Source: a bacterium (GTDB taxonomy: Bacteria; 4484-113; JAFGCY01). Taken from it: a DNA stretch of 59,305 nt. Of this stretch, positions 1-8,700 are shown one piece after another (positions within the stretch are counted from its first letter, which is position 1; each line of letters begins with the position of its first letter). A program made the translations under genes and the position numbers. Below the pieces are notes generated by a model that did no database searches, was not told the DNA's origin, and saw only the letters and a list, made by a program, of their open reading frames with translations. The stretch is from contig JAFGCY010000095.1 in the NCBI GenBank assembly GCA_016932385.1, positions 1-59,305 on the forward strand, in the 5' to 3' direction.

Positions 1-144
1 ACCAAGGACTTCCCGGTCGAGCGCTACTTCCGCGACGCCAAGATCACGCAGATCTACGAGGGCACGCAGGAGATGCAGCGCGTGGTGATCGCCCGCGCCC
101 TGCAGGGCACCGTCAAGGGCGTGGCCGCCAAGCACGCGGGCTAG
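1..144 (+). CDS. acyl-CoA dehydrogenase, C-terminal end only
   Basis: The window opens inside this gene, and only the last 47 codons and the TAG stop are present. The peptide contains [18 protein letters not shown], which is the C-terminal hallmark of acyl-CoA dehydrogenases: the R-D-x-x-I-T-x-I-Y-E-G-T segment carries the catalytic glutamate in short/medium-chain enzymes. It is a paralogue of the complete gene at 57250-58422, which has the matching segment ERYYRDIRITRIYEGTNE. It would oxidise an acyl-CoA with FAD and pass electrons to ETF. The end of the gene lies inside a direct repeat that recurs at 2144-2166, so the cassette downstream looks inserted at the 3' end of this gene. The family assignment is firm; the substrate is unknown. 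Confidence 0.88.
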   Translation, partial: TKDFPVERYFRDAKITQIYEGTQEMQRVVIARALQGTVKGVAAKHAG

Positions 145-151
145 GACTGGC
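129..151 (+). repeat. Left copy of direct repeat bracketing the AbiE cassette
   Basis: CAAGCACGCGGGCTA (129-143) is identical to 2144-2158, and the next 8 bases match at 6 positions, giving 21/23 identity over 129-151 versus 2144-2166. This copy encodes the last residues (KHAG) and stop of the acyl-CoA dehydrogenase. The other copy encodes the same last residues (KHAG) and stop of the AbiEii gene. Confidence 0.8.
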
Positions 152-197
152 CCAAACCATGCTGAGGCTAGTAAAAGCCATATAGGCCATTGGCTTT

Positions 198-253
198 TTG
201 GCCGCATGCACAACATTGCTATAATAACCCACTTTGTCAAATGACAATATTGT
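198..253 (+). promoter_or_regulatory. AbiE promoter with overlapping palindromes
   Basis: A perfect -10 box TATAAT lies at 220-225, with TTGGCC at 198-203 as a possible -35 (16-bp spacer). The predicted start site, near 232, falls next to the inverted repeat TTGTCA-AA-TGACAA (234-247) and the palindrome ACAATATTGT (244-253). AbiEi-type antitoxins are known to autoregulate by binding inverted repeats at their promoter, and these palindromes are in the right place. No clear Shine-Dalgarno precedes the ATG at 269. Confidence 0.55.
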
Positions 254-268
254 GGTATATAACAATAT

Positions 269-1315
269 ATGAAATCGCCAGGCAAAGGTGCTGCACTGTT
301 TTTCTGTGTCGATAGGCTTACTGCTCTGACTGGGATGTCGGTTCAAGAAGCTAACAATTACACCACTGAAGAACTAGGTTCAGCTGATGCCGTAATCGAA
401 GTCGGCGACTACAGGTTTGCAGCGGAGGTTATTGGCACGTCCAGTTCTGCGCAAATACTACAAGCAATCGAAACGCTGAAAGGAGAATGCAACAAAGCCT
501 CGAGTAGAACCATGCCTCTGATAGTGGTACCGTACATGGGAAATGTGGGGGATGAACTATGCCGGCAATATAATGTATCCTGGCTGGACCTGTCCGGTAA
601 CGCCTGGATTAAGGCTGAAAAGCTCTTTATCTCCGTCAAGGGTGAGACTAATAAATTCAAACGGCGTGGTCGCATTAAGAATATTTTCTCAGCAAAAAGC
701 TCGCGGCTTATCCGCTTGCTGTTATTCGATCCATATGTAGCATTCAGGCAAATACAATTGGTTCGTGATACTGGTTTAAACCAAGGCTATGTCAGTACGG
801 TCATCAACCGCATGCTTGAACTGGAGTATATCGACATTGATGAATACAGCATGATCCGGGTAGCACAGCCGGAACGCTTGTACGAGGACTGGCGTTTGGC
901 TTACGATTTTCAAGACCACCAGGTAACCGCCGGAATCTGCCCGGCTCGTGGCGGCGTGCAGCTTACGGACAAGGTCGCGGCCGTTTTGAAGCGTAACAAG
1001 ATCCGATACGTAGCGACCGGATTAGCGGCGGCCTGGAAATATACGCAATACGCCACATACCGCCTGGCGGCATTCTATTTAGCGGAATTGCCGGAACCCG
1101 GCGTGCTGGATGAAATGGAATTCCAGCCGCTAGACGCCGGAGCAAACGTGTGGCTGGTCGTTCCCAATGACCCGAGCGTATTCTGGCGGAGCCGGGATGT
1201 CGGAGGCCTGGAATGTGCTCATCCCCTGCAAGTATGCCTGGACCTGAAAGACTATCCAGAACGGTCCGAGGCGGCCTACCAGGAATTGCGAAACGAGTAC
1301 TTATTGTTTGGATAG
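269..1315 (+). CDS. AbiEi-family antitoxin-like protein (type IV toxin-antitoxin)
   Basis: This 348-residue protein is the first gene of a two-gene module. Around residues 105-115 it has W-L-D-L-S-G-N-A-W-I, a motif I recognise from long AbiEi-type proteins, in a segment resembling a degenerate nuclease-like fold. A winged-helix stretch follows (about 150-190, with NQGYVSTVINRMLELEYI), then the C-terminal antitoxin-like region containing ATGLAAAW (about 245-255). AbiEi proteins neutralise a nucleotidyltransferase toxin and repress their own promoter. The next gene overlaps by 8 bases, so the pair is translationally coupled. Its base composition is lower in GC than its neighbours, consistent with transfer. 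An older annotation would call it an HTH-domain protein. The family is likely; activity as an antitoxin is inferred from context. Confidence 0.7.
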   Translation: MKSPGKGAALFFCVDRLTALTGMSVQEANNYTTEELGSADAVIEVGDYRFAAEVIGTSSSAQILQAIETLKGECNKASSRTMPLIVVPYMGNVGDELCRQYNVSWLDLSGNAWIKAEKLFISVKGETNKFKRRGRIKNIFSAKSSRLIRLLLFDPYVAFRQIQLVRDTGLNQGYVSTVINRMLELEYIDIDEYSMIRVAQPERLYEDWRLAYDFQDHQVTAGICPARGGVQLTDKVAAVLKRNKIRYVATGLAAAWKYTQYATYRLAAFYLAELPEPGVLDEMEFQPLDAGANVWLVVPNDPSVFWRSRDVGGLECAHPLQVCLDLKDYPERSEAAYQELRNEYLLFG

Positions 1316-2159
1316 AACCATGGAGATCAATGTTGATGAAACAGGTGCGGAGGGAACACGTTACGCGCTGAGGATATGTCTGACCATTGCCACCGTCCTG
1401 GACGATCTGATGGCGGATATGGTCGTTGTGGGGGGATTGGTGCCGACCTTGCTCGTCGATCAGAATTCCGAGCAGGATGATTTTGAGCCACATTATGGAT
1501 CCACCGATCTGGATTTAGGATTGAGCCTGGCGCTGTTGGATGAGGAAAGATATGCCAGCATTAGCACAAGGTTGAAACAGGCGGGATTTGAGCAAGATAT
1601 TAATGAGCGGGGAAATCCTTCCCATCAACGCTGGCGGCAGAGCGCGCGCCAATCAGTGAAGGTGGATTTTCTAATTCCACCCGCTGGTGGTACGGAAGCA
1701 GGACGGCTGTTTCATCTCACGCACGATTTAGCCGCGTTTTGCGTACCGGGATTGCAGTACGCTTTCGAAAGCCGTGAAGAGATTCGACTAAGCGGTCACA
1801 ACACCTTTGGCGCTGAAGTTAATCGCCATATCTGGGTGTGCGGGCATGCGCCATATGTTGTTCTCAAGACCTTGGCTTTTCGCAACCGGCATAATGCCAA
1901 GGACGCCTACGATCTGGTTTACCTGCTGCAAAACTCATTGGAACACTTAGATGACATCGCCGTATGGCTAGCCGCGCACGTCGAAGACGAGTCGGTCAAA
2001 GAAGCGATTGGATGGCTGGGAGTGGATTTTGAAAAACCGGACAGCGCAGGCCCGGTGATGGTTGCTAAGTTCCAGAATGATCCGGAGAATGCCGCAATCA
2101 AGGCCGATGCCATGAGTGTTATCACGAGCCTACTAAAACGGGTCAAGCACGCGGGCTAA
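1308..2159 (+). CDS. AbiEii-like nucleotidyltransferase toxin
   Basis: This is a 283-residue protein of the DNA polymerase beta-like nucleotidyltransferase superfamily. Residues about 42-47 read V-V-G-G-L-V-P, followed by S-T-D-L-D-L (about 68-73, the two metal-binding aspartates). V-K-V-D-F-L-I-P near 115-122 supplies the third carboxylate. KDAYDL near 197-202 matches the helix with conserved basic/acidic residues in AbiEii/AbiGii proteins. AbiEii toxins transfer nucleotides to tRNA or other targets and arrest growth. It overlaps the antitoxin-like gene by 8 bases. In-frame ATGs exist at 1308 (track start) and 1320; the latter would remove the overlap. Its last codons are the right copy of the direct repeat, so its C-terminal residues equal those of the dehydrogenase at the window start. 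Confidence 0.75.
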   Translation: MDRTMEINVDETGAEGTRYALRICLTIATVLDDLMADMVVVGGLVPTLLVDQNSEQDDFEPHYGSTDLDLGLSLALLDEERYASISTRLKQAGFEQDINERGNPSHQRWRQSARQSVKVDFLIPPAGGTEAGRLFHLTHDLAAFCVPGLQYAFESREEIRLSGHNTFGAEVNRHIWVCGHAPYVVLKTLAFRNRHNAKDAYDLVYLLQNSLEHLDDIAVWLAAHVEDESVKEAIGWLGVDFEKPDSAGPVMVAKFQNDPENAAIKADAMSVITSLLKRVKHAG

Positions 2160-2166
2160 GGCTGGC
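2144..2166 (+). repeat. Right copy of direct repeat bracketing the AbiE cassette
   Basis: This copy matches 129-151 at 21 of 23 positions, with a 15-base perfect core at 2144-2158. It includes the stop codon of the AbiEii-like gene and ends six bases before the stop of the convergent sagB-like gene. Confidence 0.8.
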
Positions 2167-2171
2167 GGCGG

Positions 2172-2870
2172 TTACGGCGCCGGGTGGCCGACCGGAATCA
2201 GATAGAGCGGCTCTTCCTCCGCGGGCAAGCCGAGGGCGGCCTGCAGTTCGGCGTCGTCGAAGGCACCCATCGGCACGCAGTCCAGCCCGCGCGCCGTCGC
2301 CTGCAGCAGCAGGTTCTCGGCGCTGTGGCCGGCGTCCATCGGCACATAGCGCTCGGCCCGTTCGCCGTATTTGCCGCTGGTGCGGCTGTAGACCGCGGCG
2401 ATCGCGAACACGGCGGGGGCCGCGGCCGGCGCCTTTTGTCCCAGGGCGGCGGTGCTGACCAAGCTGCGCCGGTCGCCCGCCACGGCCAGCTCCAGCGCAT
2501 GCTCGACGGGCCGGTAGCGATAGACGCCGGGCTCGAGCCCGCCGACATTCGCGGCGACGACATACACTTCCAACGGGCAGAGCGCGCCGGCGGAGGGCGC
2601 GGTGCGGAAGCGCGCGCTGGAGCCGGTGACGCCCTGGGCCGCCCAGAGCAGTTGCGCGACGTCGGCCAGGCTGAGCGGCTCGGTGGCATACGTGCGCGCG
2701 GACCGGCGGCTGGCCAGCGCCCGTTCCAGCGAGACGCTGCCGTCGAGTTCCGGTGCGGGCAGCTGGATCAGGGCCGGCGCGTGCCCGGCGGCCGGCTGGC
2801 TATAGGCGGCCGTACCGAGCAGGACGGGCGCCAGTACGGCGATCAGCAGGCGGTAGACATTGCGCATCAC
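2172..2870 (-). CDS. SagB/ThcOx-type nitroreductase, exported
   Basis: This 232-residue protein is an FMN-dependent oxidoreductase of the nitroreductase superfamily, SagB/ThcOx branch. The body starts with LERALASRRSARTY (about 50-63, the conserved flavin-binding S-R-R-S/T-x-R segment). It continues with TAPSAGALCPLEVYVVA (about 90-107) and ends with D-x-G-H-x-A-E-N-L-L-L-Q-A, G-L-D-C-V-P-M-G-A-F and the terminal Y-L-I-P-V-G-H-P. An N-terminal hydrophobic stretch (about 7-24) looks like a signal peptide, so it probably acts outside the cytoplasm. SagB homologues oxidise azolines in peptide natural products, but no precursor peptide or cyclodehydratase lies nearby and many members are of unknown function. 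The start has GAGGGG about 9 bases upstream. Confidence 0.82.
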   Translation of the reverse strand: MMRNVYRLLIAVLAPVLLGTAAYSQPAAGHAPALIQLPAPELDGSVSLERALASRRSARTYATEPLSLADVAQLLWAAQGVTGSSARFRTAPSAGALCPLEVYVVAANVGGLEPGVYRYRPVEHALELAVAGDRRSLVSTAALGQKAPAAAPAVFAIAAVYSRTSGKYGERAERYVPMDAGHSAENLLLQATARGLDCVPMGAFDDAELQAALGLPAEEEPLYLIPVGHPAP

Positions 2871-2908
2871 ACGTTCCCCTCGTAATCAAGGTTGCAGTGA
2901 GGAGTGTA

Positions 2909-5623
2909 CTACTCGCCGGTGTAGAAATAGCCCACGGCGCCCGCGTCGTTGTCGCGGATCGTGCCGTCGAGGTCGCTATCGAAGAACGGCACGTAGCCCG
3001 CGTCGGCGCTGGTCAGGCCGAGCAGCGCGGGATAGCCCGCCGTATCCAGCGCATCGACCACACCGTCGGCGTTGGTGTCGCCGAGGTGGTTGAACAGGTA
3101 GACTTCCGCCGTCACCGGCGCGCCGGTCGAGGTGTCGCTGGCGACCGGCGTGGCCCGCAGGATCGCCACCTGGTTGGGCAGCTCGAGCGCGCCGCTCAGG
3201 TCGAACTCGGTCCCGAAGGGTGCGGCGGCGGAGGTCTGCTCAATATCGTAGGTGTCCAGCACGCCGAGCGGCGCGAAGTCCAGCCAGTACTCGACCTGGT
3301 CGGCGTAATACGGCTCGGCCGGCGCCGCCGTCAGCGCGGTCACGCCGCCGACCGCGCCGGGCACGCCGTCGGCCGCGGTCGTGACGCTCGTCAGCGCGAC
3401 CCATTCGCCGCTGATCGCCAACTCGTCGATCCACCAGCCGGCTTGTTGGCCGGCCTGCTCGCCGCTGCCGGTCGCGTCGCTTTCAAACAGGAAGATGAAG
3501 CGCACCTCCTGGCCCAGCCAGTCCGCCAGGTCGCAGGACTCCTGAAGGAAGTCCGCGGTATAGCCGTGGTAAGCCACCGGTGTCGCGCCGTTGAGGAGCG
3601 GCGTCACGCTCAGGCCGTCGTCGGTGGTGACCAGGACGCGCCCGTAGTCGTGTGCCAGGGCGCCGATTTCGATGTTGTAGCGCGTGGCATAGGCCAGCGC
3701 GGCGCTCAGCGCGGAGCCGAGGTCGATCCGGCGGGTGACCAGCGCGTCGGTTTCAAAAGCGCCGTAGTTGTTGCCCAGTTCGGTCAGGCGCATGCCCCAG
3801 CCGATCGAGCCGCCGCTGCCGTTGTTCCACCAGGCGGGCCCGTTGGCGGCGACGTCCGCCGCGGTCCAGGCGCCGGCGTCGAGCTGTTTCAGCCCCGCCA
3901 GCCGCGCCGCGGACAGCTGCCTGGCATCGTAACCGACCGCCGCGAAGGGGGGAACGCTGAACGGCTCGGTAACGGCCAGCATTGGTCCAAGGTTGTCGAC
4001 CAGCAGCGTGACCGTGTCGCTGGCGGTGATCGCCGTGCCGACGGCGCGGAATTCGAGGTCCACGGTTTCGAAGTCAAAGCCCGACAAGTCGACATTGAAA
4101 GTCCAGGGCGCGGTGATGAGCGTCCCGGCCAGCTCGTCGTTGACGTAGAGCTCGACGCTGGCGACATCACCCGTCGGGACCGGGGTCAGGTCGGCGCTGC
4201 CGCTGTAGATCAGCCGGTCGAGCGCCGGGGCTTCGATGTAGGGGATCGCGGTCAGGGCCGTGCCCAAGTCCAGGCGCCGGACCTCGCTGTTGGTAAACGT
4301 CGGGATCTCCGGGCCCGTGCCCTGCAGGATCCCGCGCACTTCTTCCAGCGAGAGCTCGGGCGCGTGGCTCCAGAGCAGGGCGGCGCCGGCGGCGACCATC
4401 GGGGCGGAGAAGCTCGTGCCCCACCAGTCGCGGTACAGGCCGGTGTGGGTCAGGACCTTCAGGTCCACGCCCGGCGCGGCGATGTCCACCTCCGGGCCGT
4501 AGTTGCTGAAATCACAACGGGCGTCGTACTGGTCGGTGGCCCCCACGCTCAGGCACTGATCATAACGGCCGGGCACCGAGGGATTGTCGCTGGAGTTGTT
4601 GCCGGCGCAGACGACCACGAGCTGCTCGTTGGCCTGGATCACGGCCAGCGCGGCCTGGAACTCCACTGACACGCCCGAGCCGTACCAGCTCATGTTGATA
4701 ACCTTGGCGCCCAGCTGGGCGGCCAGCACGCAGCCGACCAGCATGTTGGCGATGGAGCCGGAGTCGCTATTGGCAATCTTGACCGGCATGATCGGGCAGG
4801 TGTAGGCGATGCCGGCCACCGTATTGGCGTTGTTGGTCTTGGCGGCGATGACGCCCGCCACGGCGGTGCCGTGGCCGTGCAGGTCCTCGATCGTATTGTC
4901 GTCGTTGGCGATGTCGAGGTGGCTATCCGGATAGTAGATCTGCGGATCGAGGATCTGGCCGTTGAGCTCCTCATGCAGCATCGTGATGCCGGTGTCGACC
5001 ACCGCGATCACGAGATCCGGGTCGCCGCTGGTGTAATCCCAGGCGCTGGCGCAGTTGATGCGCCGCTGGCCCCACTGCACGCCGCTGGACGAGGTGCTGG
5101 CCATGAAGTCCGGGTCGTTCGGCACGAAGCCGGCGTGGCCGATGCCGCTGAACCCGACCGTGGCGGCGACCGAGCCGAACTCCGTGCTGATGCCCTGGAC
5201 CGCCGCCGCGCCGTCCACTCCGGCGGGTACGGCGAAAGCCGCCCAGTTGAAGCCGGGGATATAGGCCTCGTGGCGGATGTCCAGGCCGAAGCGCGTGGCG
5301 ATCGCCTCGCTGATCTCGGCGTAGCCGGGATTCTGGCGCAGGATCGGATTGGGGCGCTCGTCCGCGGGCAGCAGCCGGGCGTCGACCGGTCCGCGCAACT
5401 GCGCCGGCAGCACCGCGTCGGGCCGGTACATGACCTCGATGATGCCCGGGTCGTAATCGACGCCGGGCCGGCCGCCCGGCACGCGCTCGATGATCTGGGC
5501 GGGCGTCGCCGCGGCCAGGGATGTCCCGGCGGAGACCTGGTTGCCGCCGCCCGCGCAGCCCGCCAGCAGCAGGCAGCCGAGCAGTGCGGAACTGATCGCG
5601 ATTCTGCGCTTACCCAAATTCAT
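2909..5623 (-). CDS. Subtilase (S8) lipoprotein with C-terminal dockerin-like region
   Basis: This is a secreted serine protease of about 904 residues. The start at 5623 is chosen because it gives a standard lipoprotein signal (N-L-G-K-R-R, hydrophobic core, then L-L-L-A-G-C). A proregion of about 150 residues follows. The catalytic triad is visible: VVDTG (Asp near 210), HGHGTAVAG (His near 251) and GTSFSAPMVAA (Ser near 404), with the oxyanion asparagine in CAGNNSS (near 342). Beta-rich segments follow. The last 60 residues contain GDTNADGVVDALD and later DSDLDGTIRDND, two calcium-loop-like repeats resembling a type I dockerin. The cohesin-bearing lipoprotein at 35761 is a possible partner. 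Earlier in-frame ATGs at 5635 and 5647 are less convincing. Confidence 0.88.
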   Translation of the reverse strand: MNLGKRRIAISSALLGCLLLAGCAGGGNQVSAGTSLAAATPAQIIERVPGGRPGVDYDPGIIEVMYRPDAVLPAQLRGPVDARLLPADERPNPILRQNPGYAEISEAIATRFGLDIRHEAYIPGFNWAAFAVPAGVDGAAAVQGISTEFGSVAATVGFSGIGHAGFVPNDPDFMASTSSSGVQWGQRRINCASAWDYTSGDPDLVIAVVDTGITMLHEELNGQILDPQIYYPDSHLDIANDDNTIEDLHGHGTAVAGVIAAKTNNANTVAGIAYTCPIMPVKIANSDSGSIANMLVGCVLAAQLGAKVINMSWYGSGVSVEFQAALAVIQANEQLVVVCAGNNSSDNPSVPGRYDQCLSVGATDQYDARCDFSNYGPEVDIAAPGVDLKVLTHTGLYRDWWGTSFSAPMVAAGAALLWSHAPELSLEEVRGILQGTGPEIPTFTNSEVRRLDLGTALTAIPYIEAPALDRLIYSGSADLTPVPTGDVASVELYVNDELAGTLITAPWTFNVDLSGFDFETVDLEFRAVGTAITASDTVTLLVDNLGPMLAVTEPFSVPPFAAVGYDARQLSAARLAGLKQLDAGAWTAADVAANGPAWWNNGSGGSIGWGMRLTELGNNYGAFETDALVTRRIDLGSALSAALAYATRYNIEIGALAHDYGRVLVTTDDGLSVTPLLNGATPVAYHGYTADFLQESCDLADWLGQEVRFIFLFESDATGSGEQAGQQAGWWIDELAISGEWVALTSVTTAADGVPGAVGGVTALTAAPAEPYYADQVEYWLDFAPLGVLDTYDIEQTSAAAPFGTEFDLSGALELPNQVAILRATPVASDTSTGAPVTAEVYLFNHLGDTNADGVVDALDTAGYPALLGLTSADAGYVPFFDSDLDGTIRDNDAGAVGYFYTGE

Positions 5624-5735
5624 ATCAGCCGGCATAGCTAAACCCACTGAGTGTGGTACTACCTAACATATTACCGCAATAGACAGCGGGGTAATCGGCA
5701 GGCGGCCGAGGCAATATTTATGCCGCTAGTCAGGT

Positions 5736-5741
5736 TATACT
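5736..5741 (+). promoter_or_regulatory. Possible -10 box for FN3/PKD lipoprotein
   Basis: TATACT lies about 48 bases upstream of the ATG at 5789, in the 165-base divergent gap. No convincing -35 is visible. Confidence 0.3.
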
Positions 5742-5788
5742 AGTACAGGTCCGCGACAGCAACACGGCATACCGGGCCAGGATAAAAC

Positions 5789-8700
5789 ATGCGTTCGCGA
5801 TTGCTGATAATTGTTGCCTGGGGGATCGCATCCGTATTGGCTGCCGGCTGCCAGGGATCGAATGTTACCGGGGGCTTGCCACCGGCGGAGCAGACCGTCG
5901 CTTCACCCGCGCCAGGCCAATGGCCGGCCTTTCCCGGCGATTCAACGCTGCCGGATGCGGCGCGCCAGGTCTCGCTGGAAGACAACGTGGTCAACGGCAG
6001 CGACCGGATCGCCAACTCCGACACGGGCGCCGCGGTCAATTTCTCGCGGCTGGAGCTGCGTGCGCCGGACGATGGTTATGCCTGGGGCCTGTGGTGCTGG
6101 GGCGAGTTCGAGGATGAGCTGCTGCCGCGGACGCTGGCAGTGGATGTCGTGCCCCAGACGGGCAGCGAGTACTGGCTGCTGCTCAGCAATTACAGCGACC
6201 AGACCTGGGAGATTCTCGGCCCGCTGACCGCGATCAACCCCGAGCACGATTACAGCCTGCGCGACGAGTACCGGTCGGCCCTGGGCTATACATACGTCGC
6301 GATCGTCGCCGCGCCGGGACAGGACGTGGACGTCGTCTACCTGAACCTGCAGGCGGACAAGGACGTGACGCCGCCGCAGGCGCCGCAGAACCTCGGCAAC
6401 TACGCGCCGCTGTCGACCTCCATCACGCTGACCTGGGACCAGAACGAGGAAAATGACCTCTTTGAGTACTACATCTATTCCGGGCCTGAGCCGGACTTCG
6501 ACGTGCACGCGGCGGAGGCCGACAAGATCGGCGAAGCCACGGCGGTCGATAAATCCTTCGGCGCTTCGGGACTGACACCCGGCACGACCTACCACTTCCG
6601 GATCACGGCGCTCGATCTGGCCTCGAATGAGAGCCAGCCCTCGAACACGGCCACGGCCGCGACGCCGCTGGCCGATCCGCAGCCGCCACCGACGGACCTG
6701 ACCGTCGAGGCCTATTCCAGCCTGTGGGCGGATCTGAGCTGGACCGCGCCGGACGGCGACGAGCCGCTGGGCTATGAGGTCTACACCGGTCCCGAGGAGA
6801 ACTTCGCGGTCGGCGACCCGGGCGTGGTCAAGCGCAATCCCAATCTGATCACCGCGACCAGCTGGCGGCTCAACGACCTGGAGGCCGACACGCTGTACTA
6901 CATCGGCGTGCGCGCCTATCATCTCAACACGCAAAGCCCGCTGAGCAACACCCCGTCGTTTACCACCGAGACCAGCGTGGCGCCGGAACCGGCGTTCACC
7001 TACCTGCCCGTGGAGATCAGGAACAGCGAGTCCGTGACCTTCGATCCCAGTCCCACGACGGATGTCGACACGCCGCTGGACGAGCTGATCTGTAAATGGG
7101 ACTTCGACAACAGCGGCACCGTCGACAAGACGACGGTCGGCCTGGAATCCGTCGAGCATACCTATACGCGCCGCGGGCCCGTGACCTGCAAGCTGACGGT
7201 CAGCGACGGCAATTCCGTCAGCACGATCCAGCCGCTGACGGTCGGGCTGAACTTCGACTATGCCCAGGGCGCGACCTCGACCGGCTTGCCGGGCACGGTG
7301 GTCCAGGTCGATACCTGGCCGGCGGACGAGCAACTCGGCTGCCTGTTCACCTACGGCGACAACGCCCTGGTCCGCTTTTTCGACGGCACCAGCTGGAACA
7401 GCTATTACGCGAACGCAATTACCCCCGATTATTACTGCGACGTCGCCCTGCGCGCGCCGCGGCTCAGCCTGCTGGCGGTCGACCAGTCCGGCGGCAACCT
7501 GACCTGGACGGTTTACGACCACGCCTCGGGCAATCTCTGGACGGCCAACGAATCGCAGGCGATCACCGCCGACCACCTGGTGGACGCGCGGCTGGACGCC
7601 AATGCCAGCGGCCGGATCGCCGTGGCCCTGCTGGCCGGAGTCGACAACGGCGGGGACATCGACTACACCCTGCACGTCTGGCACGAGCAGTCCGGCGGCA
7701 GTTTCAGCACGGACAGCGTGGCGCTGGGCACGAACGTGGAACTGCCGTTCGACGTGTTCCGCGGGCCGGACTCCTACTTCGTGTATTGCCTGCCGGGCGA
7801 GGTCCGGCAGTGGAGCTTCACCGACAGCTCCGATACGGACCAGCCGGTCCAGACCTACACCGGCACGGCCCGCGAGCTGGTGCTGGGCGGCGTGGCGCCG
7901 GCCTTCACCGAGCTCTATTGGGCCCTGGCGACCAGCAGCCAGATTTATTACGGCGACAATTACGGTAGCGCCAACGGCAGCCAGCAGATCGCCCTGCCCG
8001 GCGAGTTGAGCGGGCTGCTCGGCGTCGGCCTGGATACCACGGCGGACAACGAGGCCGTGGTTTACTGGACGGACTTCGCCACCGACGGCCGGCAGCATCT
8101 GCACGGCTACAGCAGTGTGGCCGACGACTGGTACACGCTGGCCGAGGGGGCCGGAATCGCCCAGGGCGGCGCCGGCGCTTACACCGTGATCGACGGGCAG
8201 GCCGGCGTGTATGTCTGCCACAACGAGGTGCGAGACGGTGAATGCTACGGCCAGCTGCTCAATCGCGCTGACACCTACCTGGGCCAGACGCACTTCGCCC
8301 CCCAGGGCAGCAACTCCATTACCGCCAAGCACCAGACCGTGTTGTTGACCGACAGCTCGGTGCTCTGCCTGTCCGGCCAGACTTTTCCGACAGCGCGCGC
8401 CAGCAAGGCCGCGCTGATCGGCCAGTCGTTCACCAGCGAGACGATCGGCCAGGACGCCTATTGCCAGCTCGATACCGCTTGTACGATGTCGTACGCCAAG
8501 GACTACCTGGTGGGTAGCTACACGCCGGAGGGCAACCTGGTGACCACCTGGTTCCTGACCGACCTGGGCGAGATCGATGAAGTGGCGGTCTATGCGGGGA
8601 CCAGCCTGGCCCGCCTGGAATACAACCCGTACAACGGCGCCAATATCTTGGTTTATGCGACGGACGGTTCGACGGACCTGGCGGCGCGGAGTTGGAACGG

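Larger units (their letters stand above)
129..2166. mobile_element. Candidate inserted toxin-antitoxin cassette, no integrase
   Basis: About 2 kb between two copies of a 23-bp direct repeat holds only an AbiEi/AbiEii-like pair. The DNA inside is clearly AT-richer than the GC-rich dehydrogenase end before it and the sagB-like gene after it. The right repeat copy restores a natural 3' end next to the convergent sagB-like gene, as expected if the cassette was inserted into an ancestral dehydrogenase/sagB junction. No recombinase or transposase is encoded, so it would have been mobilised in trans or by homologous or replication-slippage events. The repeat is seen directly; insertion is inferred. 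Confidence 0.5.

Noticed and set aside
2184-2885. Long plus-strand open frames opposite the sagB-like and subtilase genes (also 2753-4669)
   Set aside because: They are GC-rich shadows of minus-strand genes with clear family motifs, and have Arg/Gly/Ala-rich, motif-free translations.
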